A DNA stretch of 64,000 nucleotides from Mycobacteroides chelonae (GTDB lineage Bacteria; Actinomycetota; Actinomycetes; Mycobacteriales; Mycobacteriaceae), in assembly GCA_014204435.1 (NCBI GenBank), contig JACHLF010000008.1, positions 62,001 through 126,000 of the forward strand, read 5' to 3'. Of this stretch, positions 55,749 to 64,000 are shown piece after piece. The position numbers were made by a program, and so were the translations under genes. The notes beneath the pieces are model-generated. The model had not been told where the DNA came from, searched no databases, and worked only from the letters and a program-made list of their open reading frames with translations. Numbering within the stretch: the stretch's first letter is position 1; each line of letters opens with the position of its first letter.

Positions 55749-57202
55749 TCGGGTTCCACTTGCCCGCGGCGCACCCGGCGGGCCTGGCGGCGTTCGGCCG
55801 CACCCACTCGATCGACCTTGTCGATACGCGCATCGGTGCCGCGCCCGCTGAGCGTCACGTCGACACCCGCCGGGGTCTGCGGCTCCCAATCGAAGGTCAT
55901 CGCACCGATGGTGACCGCGCAGCCGGGTTGTGCCCCGAGCTTGAGCAACGCGTCTTCGACGCCCAGACGTGCCAACCGGTCGCCCAGATAGCCCACGGCC
56001 TCGTCGTTTTCGAAGTTGGTCTGACGGATCCAGCGTTCGGGCCGCACACCGCGCACCACGAAACCCCCGGGATTGTCCGGGTCCGGGGACACGGTGAATC
56101 CGCTCTCGTCGACGGGGGTCGGTCTAATCACCGGGCGGGTCTTCACCGGTTCGGGCCGTGCGGCGCGGGCCGCCTCGATCATCTCCCACAGCGCGAAGGT
56201 CAACGGCCGCAGTCCGTCACGGGTCAAAGTCGACACCTTGAAGACCGGCCAGCCGCGCTTGGAGACCTCCTCGGTGACAAAGTCGGCAAGCTCGTCGGCC
56301 TCAGGCACGTCGACCTTGTTGAGCACCACCGCACGAGGCCGATCGGCCAGATCCGCCAATGCTCCATGCACGGAGCTAGCTTCTATCGTGGGTTGATATC
56401 GCGCCAACTCATTTTCCAGGGCGTCGATGTCGGAGACCGGGTCGCGCCCGGGTTCCAGCGTCGCGCAGTCCACGACATGAACCAGCACGGCGCAGCGCTC
56501 GATGTGCCGCAGGAATTCCAGCCCCAGCCCGCGTCCATCGGCTGCGCCCGGAATGAGCCCGGGGACATCGGCCATCACGAAGGAGTGTTCGCCGGTGGTC
56601 ACCACGCCCAGGTTGGGCACCAATGTGGTGAACGGATAGTCCGCGATCTTCGGCTTAGCGGCCGAAAGCACCGAGACCAGAGAGGACTTACCCGCCGACG
56701 GGAAGCCGACCAGCCCTACATCGGCGACGGTTTTCAGTTCGAGGGTCAGGTCGACCTCGGCACCGGCCTCACCGAGCAATGCAAAACCGGGGGCCTTGCG
56801 TGCCCGGGACGCCAACGCGGCGTTGCCCAAGCCGCCTCGGCCACCGGCTGCTGCATCAAAACGCGCACCCGCGCCGACCAAGTCGGCAAGAATCCGGCCA
56901 TCGTCGTCCAGCACGACGGTGCCGTCGGGCACCTTGAGAATCAGGTCGTCGCCGTTGGCGCCGTTGCGGTGGGCCCCCATGCCCTGCGTACCGTTGGGCG
57001 CCTGCACATGCGGGTGGAAGTGAAAGTCCAACAGGGTATGCACCTGCGGGTCCACTTCGAGAATCACACTGCCGCCGCGACCGCCATTGCCACCATCGGG
57101 CCCGCCCAACGGCTTGAACTTTTCACGATGCACCGAAGCACAGCCGTGACCACCGGAACCTGCCTTGGCATGGATGACGACGCGATCAACAAAACGAGGC
57201 AC
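55745..57202 (-). CDS. obg: GTPase Obg/CgtA
   Basis: 485 residues, GTG start with GGAGG five bases upstream. Glycine-rich Obg domain ([30 protein letters not shown]), G domain with [14 protein letters not shown] and NKVD, and a C-terminal OCT domain ([22 protein letters not shown]) with a basic tail ([10 protein letters not shown]). It acts in 50S assembly and stress response. Gene order rplU-rpmA-obg-proB is the common one. Confidence 0.97.
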   Translation of the reverse strand: MPRFVDRVVIHAKAGSGGHGCASVHREKFKPLGGPDGGNGGRGGSVILEVDPQVHTLLDFHFHPHVQAPNGTQGMGAHRNGANGDDLILKVPDGTVVLDDDGRILADLVGAGARFDAAAGGRGGLGNAALASRARKAPGFALLGEAGAEVDLTLELKTVADVGLVGFPSAGKSSLVSVLSAAKPKIADYPFTTLVPNLGVVTTGEHSFVMADVPGLIPGAADGRGLGLEFLRHIERCAVLVHVVDCATLEPGRDPVSDIDALENELARYQPTIEASSVHGALADLADRPRAVVLNKVDVPEADELADFVTEEVSKRGWPVFKVSTLTRDGLRPLTFALWEMIEAARAARPEPVKTRPVIRPTPVDESGFTVSPDPDNPGGFVVRGVRPERWIRQTNFENDEAVGYLGDRLARLGVEDALLKLGAQPGCAVTIGAMTFDWEPQTPAGVDVTLSGRGTDARIDKVDRVGAAERRQARRVRRGQVEPE

Positions 57203-57258
57203 CTAAGCCTCCTTCACACTGTTCTCTGTTCGATCAACGCAGAACAGAAAACAACAAA

Positions 57259-57516
57259 TTAAGCGTCGACTGGGAGGATGTTGACGACCCGGCGACCACG
57301 CTTGGCGCCGAACTCAACGGTGCCAGCAGAGGTCGCGAACAGGGTGTCGTCGCCGCCACGCCCGACGTTGACACCGGGGTGGAAGTGGGTTCCGCGCTGG
57401 CGGACCAGGATCTCGCCGGCCTTGACGAGCTGGCCACCGAACCGCTTGACGCCGAGCCGCTGCGCGGCGGAGTCACGACCGTTGCGCGAGCTGGACGCGC
57501 CCTTCTTGTGTGCCAT
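57259..57516 (-). CDS. rpmA: Large ribosomal subunit protein bL27
   Basis: 85 residues, [22 protein letters not shown], the usual L27 start without an N-terminal extension. Co-transcribed with rplU (13 bp gap). A weak inverted repeat (CTGTTCT/AGAACAG) lies between its end and obg and could reduce read-through into obg. Confidence 0.97.
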   Translation of the reverse strand: MAHKKGASSSRNGRDSAAQRLGVKRFGGQLVKAGEILVRQRGTHFHPGVNVGRGGDDTLFATSAGTVEFGAKRGRRVVNILPVDA

Positions 57517-57529
57517 GTGTCAGACGCTC

Positions 57530-57841
57530 CTACTTGATTCCGGTGACCTTGAGCACGGTCAGCCGCTGACGGTGACCCTGCCGCTTGTGGTAGCCGGTCT
57601 TGTTCTTGAACTTGTGGATGCGGATCTTCGGGCCCTTGGTGTGCTCGACGATCTCGCCGGTCACTGCAACCTTGGCAAGCTTGTTTGCGTCGGTGGTGAC
57701 GGTGGCGCCATCCACGACCAGGGCGACGGGCAGCTGCACCGAGGAGCCGGGCTCCGAGTCGATCTTCTCGACCTTCACCAGGTCACCGACGGCAACCTTG
57801 TACTGCTTGCCACCGGTCTTGACGATTGCGTAGGTCGCCAT
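57530..57841 (-). CDS. rplU: Large ribosomal subunit protein bL21
   Basis: 103 residues ([28 protein letters not shown]), ending [25 protein letters not shown], the L21 signature. First gene of rplU-rpmA-obg-proB. A promoter with -35 and -10 boxes lies upstream, giving a leader of about 130 bases; ribosomal-protein leaders are often regulatory but I see no known motif. Confidence 0.97.
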   Translation of the reverse strand: MATYAIVKTGGKQYKVAVGDLVKVEKIDSEPGSSVQLPVALVVDGATVTTDANKLAKVAVTGEIVEHTKGPKIRIHKFKNKTGYHKRQGHRQRLTVLKVTGIK

Positions 57842-57977
57842 CGTTGCGTCTACCTCTGCTCTGCTGTTCGGACGCGCGCAACCAGGTCGGCTGACGCATC
57901 TGGATCGTGGGGTGGGCCCGCTCGGTTGTCCCACTGGGCCGCATGCCGCGGGCCGGAAGCCTCGCGACAACTGCTCA

Positions 57978-58007
57978 AGGCTACGTGACCAGCAGGCTAA
58001 GGGTCAA
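57978..58007 (-). promoter_or_regulatory. SigA-type promoter of rplU-rpmA
   Basis: On the minus strand TTGACC (58007-58002) and TAGCCT (57983-57978) are separated by 18 bp, close to the consensus for the main sigma factor. The start would be near 57971. Confidence 0.65.
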
Positions 58008-58071
58008 ACTGACACCCCTGGCTCGCCGATGCCGGGGCCCTCATCGCACTCTTCGCGGGTGTGATCGGCGC

Positions 58072-58077
58072 TACACT
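58072..58077 (+). promoter_or_regulatory. Possible -10 element of the 58158 gene
   Basis: TACACT fits TANNNT and lies 80 bases before the ATG of the small secreted protein, on the opposite strand to the rplU promoter. No convincing -35 box. The rest of 57842-58157 shows nothing else that I can support. Confidence 0.35.
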
Positions 58078-58157
58078 TCTCTCACCGAGCCCGGTCCGCC
58101 GCAGATAACCGTACCGATCGGCGGGCGATCAGCTCCTCTGCGTGCGAAGGTGGCGGC

Positions 58158-58484
58158 ATGAGAACCATTCGGTGCTTCCTATCGGCCAGCGTGGTGATCA
58201 TGCTGCCGGTGCTCGCCGTGATCGCCGCGAAGCCCGCTGCGGCCGATTGTGTCAACGCCAACGGAACCACCCTGTGCGCGCAGGGCGACGTTCGTGGGGG
58301 CGCAAGCACGACATCCTCGACGCCGTATGTCCCCTATCCCTGTGAGAATGACTGGTCCTGCGACACCTGGGGAATGGATCTCATCCTCGGTTCCGAGCAC
58401 ACACCGCCCACCGTCAATCCGTCTCCACCGCCGGACTTCGGGCGGCCAGGCCGCCCCGGCGGCGGTGGCGGAGGGCCACGGTGA
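58158..58484 (+). CDS. Small secreted Cys/Pro/Gly-rich protein
   Basis: 108 residues. Signal peptide (FLSASVVIMLPVLAVIAAKPAAA), then DCVNANGTTLCAQGDVRGG and PYPCENDWSCDTWG, giving four cysteines in two CxN pairs that may form two disulfides, and a Pro/Gly tail ending GGGGGGPR. Short secreted proteins beginning VNANGTTLCAQG are frequent in mycobacteria; function unknown. Confidence 0.82.
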   Translation: MRTIRCFLSASVVIMLPVLAVIAAKPAAADCVNANGTTLCAQGDVRGGASTTSSTPYVPYPCENDWSCDTWGMDLILGSEHTPPTVNPSPPPDFGRPGRPGGGGGGPR

Positions 58485-58530
58485 TCAATGCCGTTCCAGC
58501 AGTGATGAATTCGACCACAGAGGAGTCACG

Positions 58531-58863
58531 ATGACAGCATGGGCCGCCCGCAGGATGGCCGCGGGGCTGTTCGGTGTCGCCGCCGCGCTGGCGCTGCACG
58601 GAGCCGTTGTCGCCGCCGCCGATCCGCCCTCCAGCTGCACTGCCGCAGACCTCGCGGGTGTTGCGACAGGCGTCTCGGCGGCCACATCGTCCTACTTGTT
58701 CACCCATCCGGACGTGAACGACTTCTTCACGAGCCTCAAGGGCCAGCCCAAGGATCAGGTCCGGGACAAGGCCCGGCAGTATCTGGAGGAAAATCCCCAG
58801 GTCAAGGCGGATCTCCAGGAGATCCGCCGGCCGCTGGGTGATTTCCGGGAGCGCTGCAACTAA
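58531..58863 (+). CDS. Secreted hemophore-like protein
   Basis: 110 residues, ATG after GAGGAG. Signal peptide (MAAGLFGVAAALALHGAVVAAA), then a helical domain: CTAADLAGVATGVSAATSSYL, THPDVNDFFTSLKGQ and QVKADLQEIRRPLGDFRERC, with two cysteines framing it. It resembles the mycobacterial hemophore family that includes Rv0203. Heme binding is from family likeness only. It converges on rne with 15 bp between the stops. Confidence 0.85.
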   Translation: MTAWAARRMAAGLFGVAAALALHGAVVAAADPPSSCTAADLAGVATGVSAATSSYLFTHPDVNDFFTSLKGQPKDQVRDKARQYLEENPQVKADLQEIRRPLGDFRERCN

Positions 58864-58878
58864 CCGCTGCCTCGCGGT

Positions 58879-61719
58879 CTAGTGCTCGACCGGTGGCCCT
58901 GCGGCACGGGCTGCCGACCGCCTGCGCCGGGGCCTGGTGGGCGCCTCGGTACCCACGTCAGGTGCAGCCTCCGGCGCCTTAGGCCCGTCGACAGTAACCT
59001 CAGGCACACTTTCGGCCTGGGTTTTCTGCATGCTGCCACTCTCGGCGGGGGCGGGCTCGAGTTCGGCCTCCGGGGCGCCCGGTGTCTCAGCGCTCTCGAC
59101 GGCCCCAACAATGTCCTCGACCTCGTCGAGCGCGTCGTTGTCCAGCACCTCGTCGGCGGGCTCACCGTCTTCATCGCCTTCGTGGTGGCCGTTAGCCGCC
59201 GCCATAGCCCGGAACATCGGGTGCTCGCCCTGCGGGTGCGAGGGCGTGCGCGCCACCACAACCTCGGGCTCCTCGGTCTTGCCCTTGCGAGACCGCTTGG
59301 CCCGTCGTCCGGGTTCGGCCTTCTTCGCGCCCGTCGCCGCCGCGGCGGTATCCACGGGGTCGACATGCAACACAATCCCGCGGCCGGCGCAGTGAGCGCA
59401 AGTGGATGAGAATGCCTCGATCAGGCCGGTGCCCAGCTTCTTGCGCGTCAGCTGCACCAACCCCAGCGAAGTCACCTCCGACACCTGGTGACGCGTGCGG
59501 TCGCGCCCCAGCGCCTCGGTGAGACGGCGCAGCACCAGATCCCTGTTGGATTCAAGCACCATGTCAATGAAGTCGATGACGACGATGCCCCCGACATCGC
59601 GCAGACGCAGCTGTCGCACGACCTCCTCGGCGGCTTCCAGGTTGTTGCGGGTGACGGTCTCTTCCAGATTGCCGCCGGCGCCGGTGAACTTCCCGGTGTT
59701 GACGTCGACGACCGTCATGGCCTCGGTGCGATCGATAACCAGCGTTCCGCCCGAGGGCAGCCACACCTTGCGATCGAGCGCCTTGGCCAGCTGTTCGTCG
59801 ATGCGATGCACCACGAACACGTCCGGGCCTTCCTTGCCCTCGTACCGCTCGATCCGCGAAAGAAGATCGGGTGCAACGGTTTTCACGTAGTCGTCGATGG
59901 TGCCCCAGGCGGCGTCACCCTCGATGACGAGCTTGGAGAAGTCCTCGTTGAACAGGTCACGGACCACCTTGACCAGCACGTCGGGCTCCTCGTAGAGAGC
60001 CACCGCTGCTCCGGAAGCCTTGGAGATGAGGTCGGCGGAACGCTTTTCGATGTCCTGCCACTGCTCCTGCAGCCGCTGCACATCGGCGCGAATGTCCTCT
60101 TCCCGCACGCCTTCTGATGCGGTGCGGATAATGACACCGGCGTCCGACGGGACGATGTCCCGCAGAATCTCCTTGAGGCGCTGCCGCTCGGTATCGGGAA
60201 GCTTGCGGCTGATTCCGGTCGACGACGCACCCGGCACATAGACCAGGTAGCGGCCCGCCAGCGAGATCTGCGTGGTCAGGCGGGCGCCCTTGTGCCCGAC
60301 CGGGTCCTTGCTGACCTGCACCAGGACGTAGTCGCCCGACTTGAGCGCCTGCTCGATCTTGCGGTTCGAGCCGCCGAGACCAGCTGCGTCCCAGTTGACC
60401 TCACCGGCGTACAGGACGCCGTTGCGGCCGCGACCGATGTCCACGAAGGCCGCCTCCATCGAGGGCAGCACGTTCTGTACGACACCGAGGTAGATGTTGC
60501 CCACCAGCGACGCAGATGCGGCCGACGTCACGAAGTGCTCGACGAGCACACCGTCCTCGAGAACCGCGATCTGCGTGTAGCGGGCACCCTCGTGTGGCGA
60601 CTCGGTACGGGTCTTGTCCCGCACAACCATCACCCGGTCGACAGCCTCACGCCGGGCCAGGAACTCCGCCTCGGTCAGGATGGGCGGGCGGCGACGTCCG
60701 GCGTCGCGACCATCACGCCGACGCTGACGCTTGGCCTCCAGGCGAGTGGATCCGGAGATGCCCTGAATCTCGTCGCCCCGCTCGGCCCGCGGCTTGCGCT
60801 CGTGCACAACGGTGTTGGGCGGATCGTCGTCCGACGGGCCATCGCCGTCGTCGCCGGTTCCGGCCTTACGCCGCCTGCGCCGACGCCGACGGCGGCTGGC
60901 GCCCTCCGGGGTGTCGCCGTCCTCGGCGTTCGACTCGTCACCATCGGTCGCGGCGGCGTCATCTTCGCCGTTCTCGGAAGCATCGTCGACGTCGGTGGTC
61001 TGGCCACCCTCCCCGTCTGATTCGTCGCTGCCTTCGCCACCGGCCTGCTCGCCGCGACCGCGCCCACGCCCACGGCGTCCCCGACGCCTGCGGCGCGCCG
61101 GACGATCGCCGTCGCCCTCGCCGTCCGGATCGTCGCCGTCGACGTCGCCGGAATCCTCGTCGACGTCCTCGGTCTTCTCGACGGGCTCCTCCGCGGTCTT
61201 CTCGGCGCGAGCGGGCGTGGAAGGCTCCTGGGGCTCGGGAGCCTGCGGTGCCACGAAGAGCGGGCCGTAGTCATAGGCGGTGGGGCCAGAAGCCACCGGC
61301 ACCGCGGCAGCCTCGATGACCGTCGCCTCAGTGACGAGAACCGGAGTGGTGGGAGGGTTGTCGGGGTCCTCAGCCGAGCTCTCGGCGACCGCCGGAGCCG
61401 CCTCTGCGGCGGTAGCCACCGCGACGGGCTCGGGCGCGGAAGCGGGTTCCGCCTCACCGGCGAGCGCCTCGCGCACCTTCGCGGCATCCTTCTTGTCGAC
61501 ATTCGAGTGGGGGCTGCGGGCCCGCCCGTCCAGGTTGGACAGCGCGTCGAGTACGCGACGTGTGGAGGTTCCGAGCACGCGCGCGAGGGAGTGCACTCGC
61601 AGCTTCTCGGGTAGTTCTCCCTGCTCAGCGGGGAGTTTCGGGGTGTCCGGCGTTAGCGCGGCTTGTTCCCCTTCAGGTGTGCTGGTGTGTAGGTCTTCTG
61701 GTAGGTCATAGTCGGCCAC
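58879..61719 (-). CDS. rne: Ribonuclease E/G
   Basis: 946 residues, GTG start with GAGGAG five bases upstream. The first ~350 residues are low complexity: acidic blocks with Glu/Asp/Ala, then Arg clusters (DRPARRRRRGRRGRGRGRGEQ, RRRRRRRRRRK). The catalytic S1/RNase E region follows (GNIYLGVVQNVLPSMEAAFVDIGRGRNGVLYAGEVNW, VVDVNTGKFTG, VVIDFIDM), then the zinc-link CAHCAGRG and a second acidic tail ending in Arg. Having the disordered arm before the core matches the mycobacterial layout. It makes the first cuts in mRNA decay and rRNA processing. A 410 bp gap upstream may be its 5' leader. Confidence 0.96.
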   Translation of the reverse strand: MADYDLPEDLHTSTPEGEQAALTPDTPKLPAEQGELPEKLRVHSLARVLGTSTRRVLDALSNLDGRARSPHSNVDKKDAAKVREALAGEAEPASAPEPVAVATAAEAAPAVAESSAEDPDNPPTTPVLVTEATVIEAAAVPVASGPTAYDYGPLFVAPQAPEPQEPSTPARAEKTAEEPVEKTEDVDEDSGDVDGDDPDGEGDGDRPARRRRRGRRGRGRGRGEQAGGEGSDESDGEGGQTTDVDDASENGEDDAAATDGDESNAEDGDTPEGASRRRRRRRRRKAGTGDDGDGPSDDDPPNTVVHERKPRAERGDEIQGISGSTRLEAKRQRRRDGRDAGRRRPPILTEAEFLARREAVDRVMVVRDKTRTESPHEGARYTQIAVLEDGVLVEHFVTSAASASLVGNIYLGVVQNVLPSMEAAFVDIGRGRNGVLYAGEVNWDAAGLGGSNRKIEQALKSGDYVLVQVSKDPVGHKGARLTTQISLAGRYLVYVPGASSTGISRKLPDTERQRLKEILRDIVPSDAGVIIRTASEGVREEDIRADVQRLQEQWQDIEKRSADLISKASGAAVALYEEPDVLVKVVRDLFNEDFSKLVIEGDAAWGTIDDYVKTVAPDLLSRIERYEGKEGPDVFVVHRIDEQLAKALDRKVWLPSGGTLVIDRTEAMTVVDVNTGKFTGAGGNLEETVTRNNLEAAEEVVRQLRLRDVGGIVVIDFIDMVLESNRDLVLRRLTEALGRDRTRHQVSEVTSLGLVQLTRKKLGTGLIEAFSSTCAHCAGRGIVLHVDPVDTAAAATGAKKAEPGRRAKRSRKGKTEEPEVVVARTPSHPQGEHPMFRAMAAANGHHEGDEDGEPADEVLDNDALDEVEDIVGAVESAETPGAPEAELEPAPAESGSMQKTQAESVPEVTVDGPKAPEAAPDVGTEAPTRPRRRRSAARAAGPPVEH

Positions 61720-62049
61720 TTATTCTCCTCAAGCCCCCGGGCGCGTCGTCAGACGCGGCCGCGCGAGGGCTTTCTCTCTATGTACCCGAGCTAGGTCCGG
61801 GTTTGTGGTGGTCTTGCTCCGAGCGATCCGTCGCTGCGATGCCGCAGTTCCGAACCCACCCGGCGCCTGGCTGGAATGATGGCTTGACGTGCTGCAATGG
61901 TGATCGCGCTCGCCGTGCCGCCATTCGGGTCGGTGGCTGGCCGGTGGTGGCCGCATGTGCCGTGACCCACTGTCAGTATCCCATACGAATCAGGTGGTGA
62001 GGACCAAGACACTCATCAGCTCGGTCCGGCGATCCCCCGGCACATACAT
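61720..62049 (-). other. Upstream region of rne, likely long 5' leader and promoter
   Basis: No gene can be supported here. On the minus strand TATGGGATACTGA near 61975-61990 could hold a -10 hexamer, which would give a leader of roughly 250 bases before rne. Mycobacterial rne is known to have a long 5' untranslated region with autoregulation, so this is plausible but not shown. Confidence 0.35.
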
Positions 62050-62105
62050 CGAGTGTGCGATTCACGTCGAAATTCCGCGAGGAACCGACGCAAACCGCAC
62101 ACTCG
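62050..62105. repeat. 56 bp palindromic element between ndk and rne
   Basis: The arm at 62050-62069 starts CGAGTGTGCG, and the arm at 62086-62105 ends CGCACACTCG; the next ten bases of each arm also pair except for about three (ATTCACGTCG against CGACGCAAAC). The loop is 16 bases. It begins 25 bp after the ndk stop in the direction of transcription, without a T run. It may be a terminator for folC-ndk, but the long arms resemble a dispersed palindromic repeat. Confidence 0.75.
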
Positions 62106-62129
62106 TGGGTCTCGGATCACGGGGATGGG

Positions 62130-62540
62130 TCAGAGGGCGGGGAACCAGAGCGCGATCTCGCGGGCCGCCGACTCGGGCGAGTCGGAGCCGTGCACCAGGT
62201 TCTCCTGGGTCTCCAGGGCGAAGTCACCACGGATGCTGCCGGTGGCGGCCTTCTCCACGGGGTCAGTGCCCCCGGCCAGCTGCCGGAACGCGGCAATGGC
62301 GCGCGGGCCCTCCAGCACAGCCGCCACGAGCGGACCCGAGGTGATGAACTCAAGCAGAGATCCGAAGAACGGCTTCTCAGCATGCTCGATGTAGTGGGCC
62401 CGGGCCGTGGCGTCGTCCACGTTCTTCAGTTCCAGCGCGGCCAGTGTCAGGCCCTTGCGCTCGATACGGTTCAACACCTCACCGACAAGTCCCCGCCGCA
62501 CACCATCGGGCTTGATCAAAACCAGCGTCCGCTCAGTCAC
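62130..62540 (-). CDS. ndk: Nucleoside diphosphate kinase
   Basis: 136 residues from GTG ([21 protein letters not shown]). The phospho-histidine lies in [22 protein letters not shown] and [16 protein letters not shown] are conserved. It balances nucleoside triphosphates. It lies ten bases after the DUF4233 gene, in the order of Rv2447c-Rv2445c. Confidence 0.97.
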   Translation of the reverse strand: MTERTLVLIKPDGVRRGLVGEVLNRIERKGLTLAALELKNVDDATARAHYIEHAEKPFFGSLLEFITSGPLVAAVLEGPRAIAAFRQLAGGTDPVEKAATGSIRGDFALETQENLVHGSDSPESAAREIALWFPAL

Positions 62541-62550
62541 GGGCGACAGC

Positions 62551-62961
62551 CTACTGGTCGGTAGCGCTCCCCCGCTGACCCGGCAGCTCCCCGCGGCTCT
62601 GACGGTCACGGACCTGGTTGCGCATATACCAGATCAGCAACCAGACGCCGAGAAACAACAGGCCCACGAATCCGATCGCGGCGTTCACGAAGAACCCCGC
62701 GACGAGCACCACTTGCAGTGCAAGATTGGCTTGCAGCGCCCAGGGCCGGCCCTGCATGCCGGAGAGCAAGATCATGGCCACCGCGATGCCGATGAGAAAG
62801 GTCAGCGACAACGGCGAGAGCCCTCCGCCCACCGTCTTCACCACCGGGATGGCCAGCAGCACCACGATTGTCTCCAGGATGAGCGTGCCCGCCATCACCC
62901 CGCGAAAACCCCGCCACGGATCCACCGGAGCCGGCTGGGCCTCGTCCTCGGGATTGCTCAC
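62551..62961 (-). CDS. DUF4233 membrane protein (Rv2446c type)
   Basis: 136 residues with four hydrophobic segments ([71 protein letters not shown]). GTG start overlaps the folC TGA (GTGA). It is always next to folC in mycobacteria; function unknown. Confidence 0.92.
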   Translation of the reverse strand: MSNPEDEAQPAPVDPWRGFRGVMAGTLILETIVVLLAIPVVKTVGGGLSPLSLTFLIGIAVAMILLSGMQGRPWALQANLALQVVLVAGFFVNAAIGFVGLLFLGVWLLIWYMRNQVRDRQSRGELPGQRGSATDQ

Positions 62962-64000
62962 TGCGGGTCCTTTCCGAACAGTGTCCGGGCGGCACCCGCG
63001 GTGACGACCGATCCGGTGATGACGATGCCCGTGCCGGAAAAGCCTTCTGCTCCGCCGTCTTCGGCGGCTTCCTCGACCATCGCGGTGGCAGTCTCGATGG
63101 CGTCGAGCAGGGTGGGTGCCACCACGACGCGGTCCTCGCCGAACAGTTCAAGCGCGATACCCGCCAGCGCGTCGGTCTCCATGGCACGGGGAGAGCCGTT
63201 GTGTGTCACCACGATTTCGTCGAATGCCGGTTCAAGCGCGGCGAGAATACCGGCGACGTCCTTGTCGGCCATCACGCTGACGACGCCGACCAGGCGGCGG
63301 AAGTCGAATGCGGATTGCAGGGTGTCGGCCAGCGCGGCCGCGCCGTGCGGATTATGAGCGGCGTCCAGAAAGACCGCGGGAGCGCTGCGCACCCGCTCCA
63401 AGCGCCCGGGAACGATCACCGACGCGAATCCTGCTCGCACCGCGTCGATATCGAGCTGGCGGTCCGCCCCCGCGCCGAAGAACGCCTCGACCGCCGCCAG
63501 TGCGACGGCCGCGTTGTGCGCCTGATGCTCGCCGTTCAGCGGCAGGAAGATCTCCGGATACACCCCGCCCAAACCCTGCAGCTCCAACTGCTGGCCTCCG
63601 ACAGCGACCTGACGCGACAGCACCGCGAACTCCGAGCCTTCGCGTGCCACGGCGGCGTCGGCTTCGACAGTTTGACGCAGCAGCACGTCCATTGCCTCGG
63701 GGGCCTGCCGAGCAATCACGGCCACGGTGTCGGCACCCGCCTCGCCGGTCATCGCATCGAGCTTGTGCCGCTTGATGATTCCGGCCTTCTCGTTGGCAAT
63801 GGCGGCCAGGTCGGGACCCAGGAATTCGACGTGGTCGATGCCGATCGGAGTGATGACGGCAACCGGGGCGTCCACGATGTTGGTGGCGTCCCAACGCCCG
63901 CCGAGCCCGACCTCCACCACGGCGATATCCACCGGCGCGTCAGCGAAGGCGACAAACGCCATCGCGACCAGCACCTCGAACTTGCTCATCGCGGGTCCGC
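62958..64000 (-). CDS. folC: Folylpolyglutamate/dihydrofolate synthase FolC, 5' end outside the window
   Basis: About 347 residues of the C-terminal part are visible; the frame is open to the window edge, so the ATP-binding N-terminus is missing and the ATG at 63989 is internal. VVEVGLGGRWDATN, GIDHVEFLGPDLAAIANEKAGIIK, HNAAVALAAVEAFFG, FLDAAHNPHGAAALADTL and VTHNGSPRAM are family motifs. It adds glutamate to folates, and dihydrofolate synthesis may be included. Followed by DUF4233 and ndk. Confidence 0.95.
   Translation of the reverse strand, partial: GPAMSKFEVLVAMAFVAFADAPVDIAVVEVGLGGRWDATNIVDAPVAVITPIGIDHVEFLGPDLAAIANEKAGIIKRHKLDAMTGEAGADTVAVIARQAPEAMDVLLRQTVEADAAVAREGSEFAVLSRQVAVGGQQLELQGLGGVYPEIFLPLNGEHQAHNAAVALAAVEAFFGAGADRQLDIDAVRAGFASVIVPGRLERVRSAPAVFLDAAHNPHGAAALADTLQSAFDFRRLVGVVSVMADKDVAGILAALEPAFDEIVVTHNGSPRAMETDALAGIALELFGEDRVVVAPTLLDAIETATAMVEEAAEDGGAEGFSGTGIVITGSVVTAGAARTLFGKDPQ

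Noticed and set aside
55646..57262. 538-codon plus-strand frame opposite obg
   Set aside because: Shadow of obg; no motif, and real motifs are on the minus strand.
57842..57970. Ribosomal-protein leader motif before rplU
   Set aside because: A leader of suitable length exists, but I could not find a recognised L21 leader fold by eye.
1..64000. CRISPR arrays, tRNA or rRNA genes, prophage or integrase
   Set aside because: No regularly spaced direct repeats, cloverleaf sequences, rRNA stretches, integrase or transposase motifs were found on reading through.

Overview
The window is high-GC actinobacterial DNA, dense with GTG/ATG starts and 1-4 bp stop/start overlaps. Gene order closely follows the Mycobacterium tuberculosis block Rv2363 (amiA2) to Rv2447c (folC). 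Several insertions and losses relative to that block, plus the secreted families present, suggest a rapid growing mycobacterium, most likely of the Mycobacteroides abscessus/chelonae group. The species is an inference from remembered gene order, not a database result. No rRNA, tRNA, CRISPR array, IS element or prophage was recognised.

Layout. (1) 1-10.8 kb: 3' end of an amidase; a DUF559/AbiEi-like gene flanked by two inverted copies of a ~64 bp palindromic repeat; then a minus-strand housekeeping run (era, a small deaminase-like gene, a CorC/CBS protein, ybeY, phoH, rsmE, dnaJ2, hrcA), a Rv2375-like gene and hemW. (2) 10.9-16.4 kb: sulfate reduction operon nirA-cysH-cysD-cysN-che1, preceded by a 27-codon leader peptide with a Cys cluster. 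(3) 16.5-21.1 kb: a leaderless His-rich mini-protein, a small winged-helix protein, and the sulfate ABC transporter subI-cysT-cysW-cysA, which has its own short Cys-Cys leader. (4) 21.3-26.5 kb: a small membrane protein and a five-gene plus-strand operon of exported/membrane proteins ending in an FAD monooxygenase; its function is unknown. (5) 26.5-34.7 kb: two tandem LppR-like lipoproteins, GH15 trehalase, a nitronate monooxygenase-like protein, lepA, a PemK-like protein and a TetR regulator. (6) 34.8-38.3 kb: transglutaminase / alpha-E / ATP-grasp operon. (7) 38.4-43.8 kb: rpsT, holA, an FAD oxidoreductase gene broken by an in-frame stop, comEC and comEA. (8) 43.9-51.8 kb: degV-octT-gpgP-rsfS-nadD, a VWA/MoxR pair, proA and a PfkB sugar kinase. 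(9) 51.8-54.5 kb: four tandem related secreted proteins, one a pseudogene. (10) 54.6-64 kb: proB-obg and rpmA-rplU, two small secreted proteins (one hemophore-like), rne, ndk, a DUF4233 protein and the 3' part of folC.

How they work together. The sulfur genes form one physiological unit: import (SubI-CysTWA), activation to APS (CysDN), reduction to sulfite (CysH) and sulfide (NirA), and iron insertion for siroheme (Che1). Both transcription units start with a Cys-codon leader peptide, which suggests cysteine-responsive control. degV-octT-gpgP-rsfS-nadD joins glucosylglycerate/methylglucose lipopolysaccharide steps to NAD synthesis and ribosome silencing. proA and proB flank the secreted-protein cluster and share the proline pathway.

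Best leads for something undescribed: the repeat-flanked DUF559 gene, the 21.6-26.5 kb membrane/FAD operon, the paired Cys leader peptides, the leaderless His-rich peptide with its palindromic promoter, and the decaying secreted-paralog cluster.
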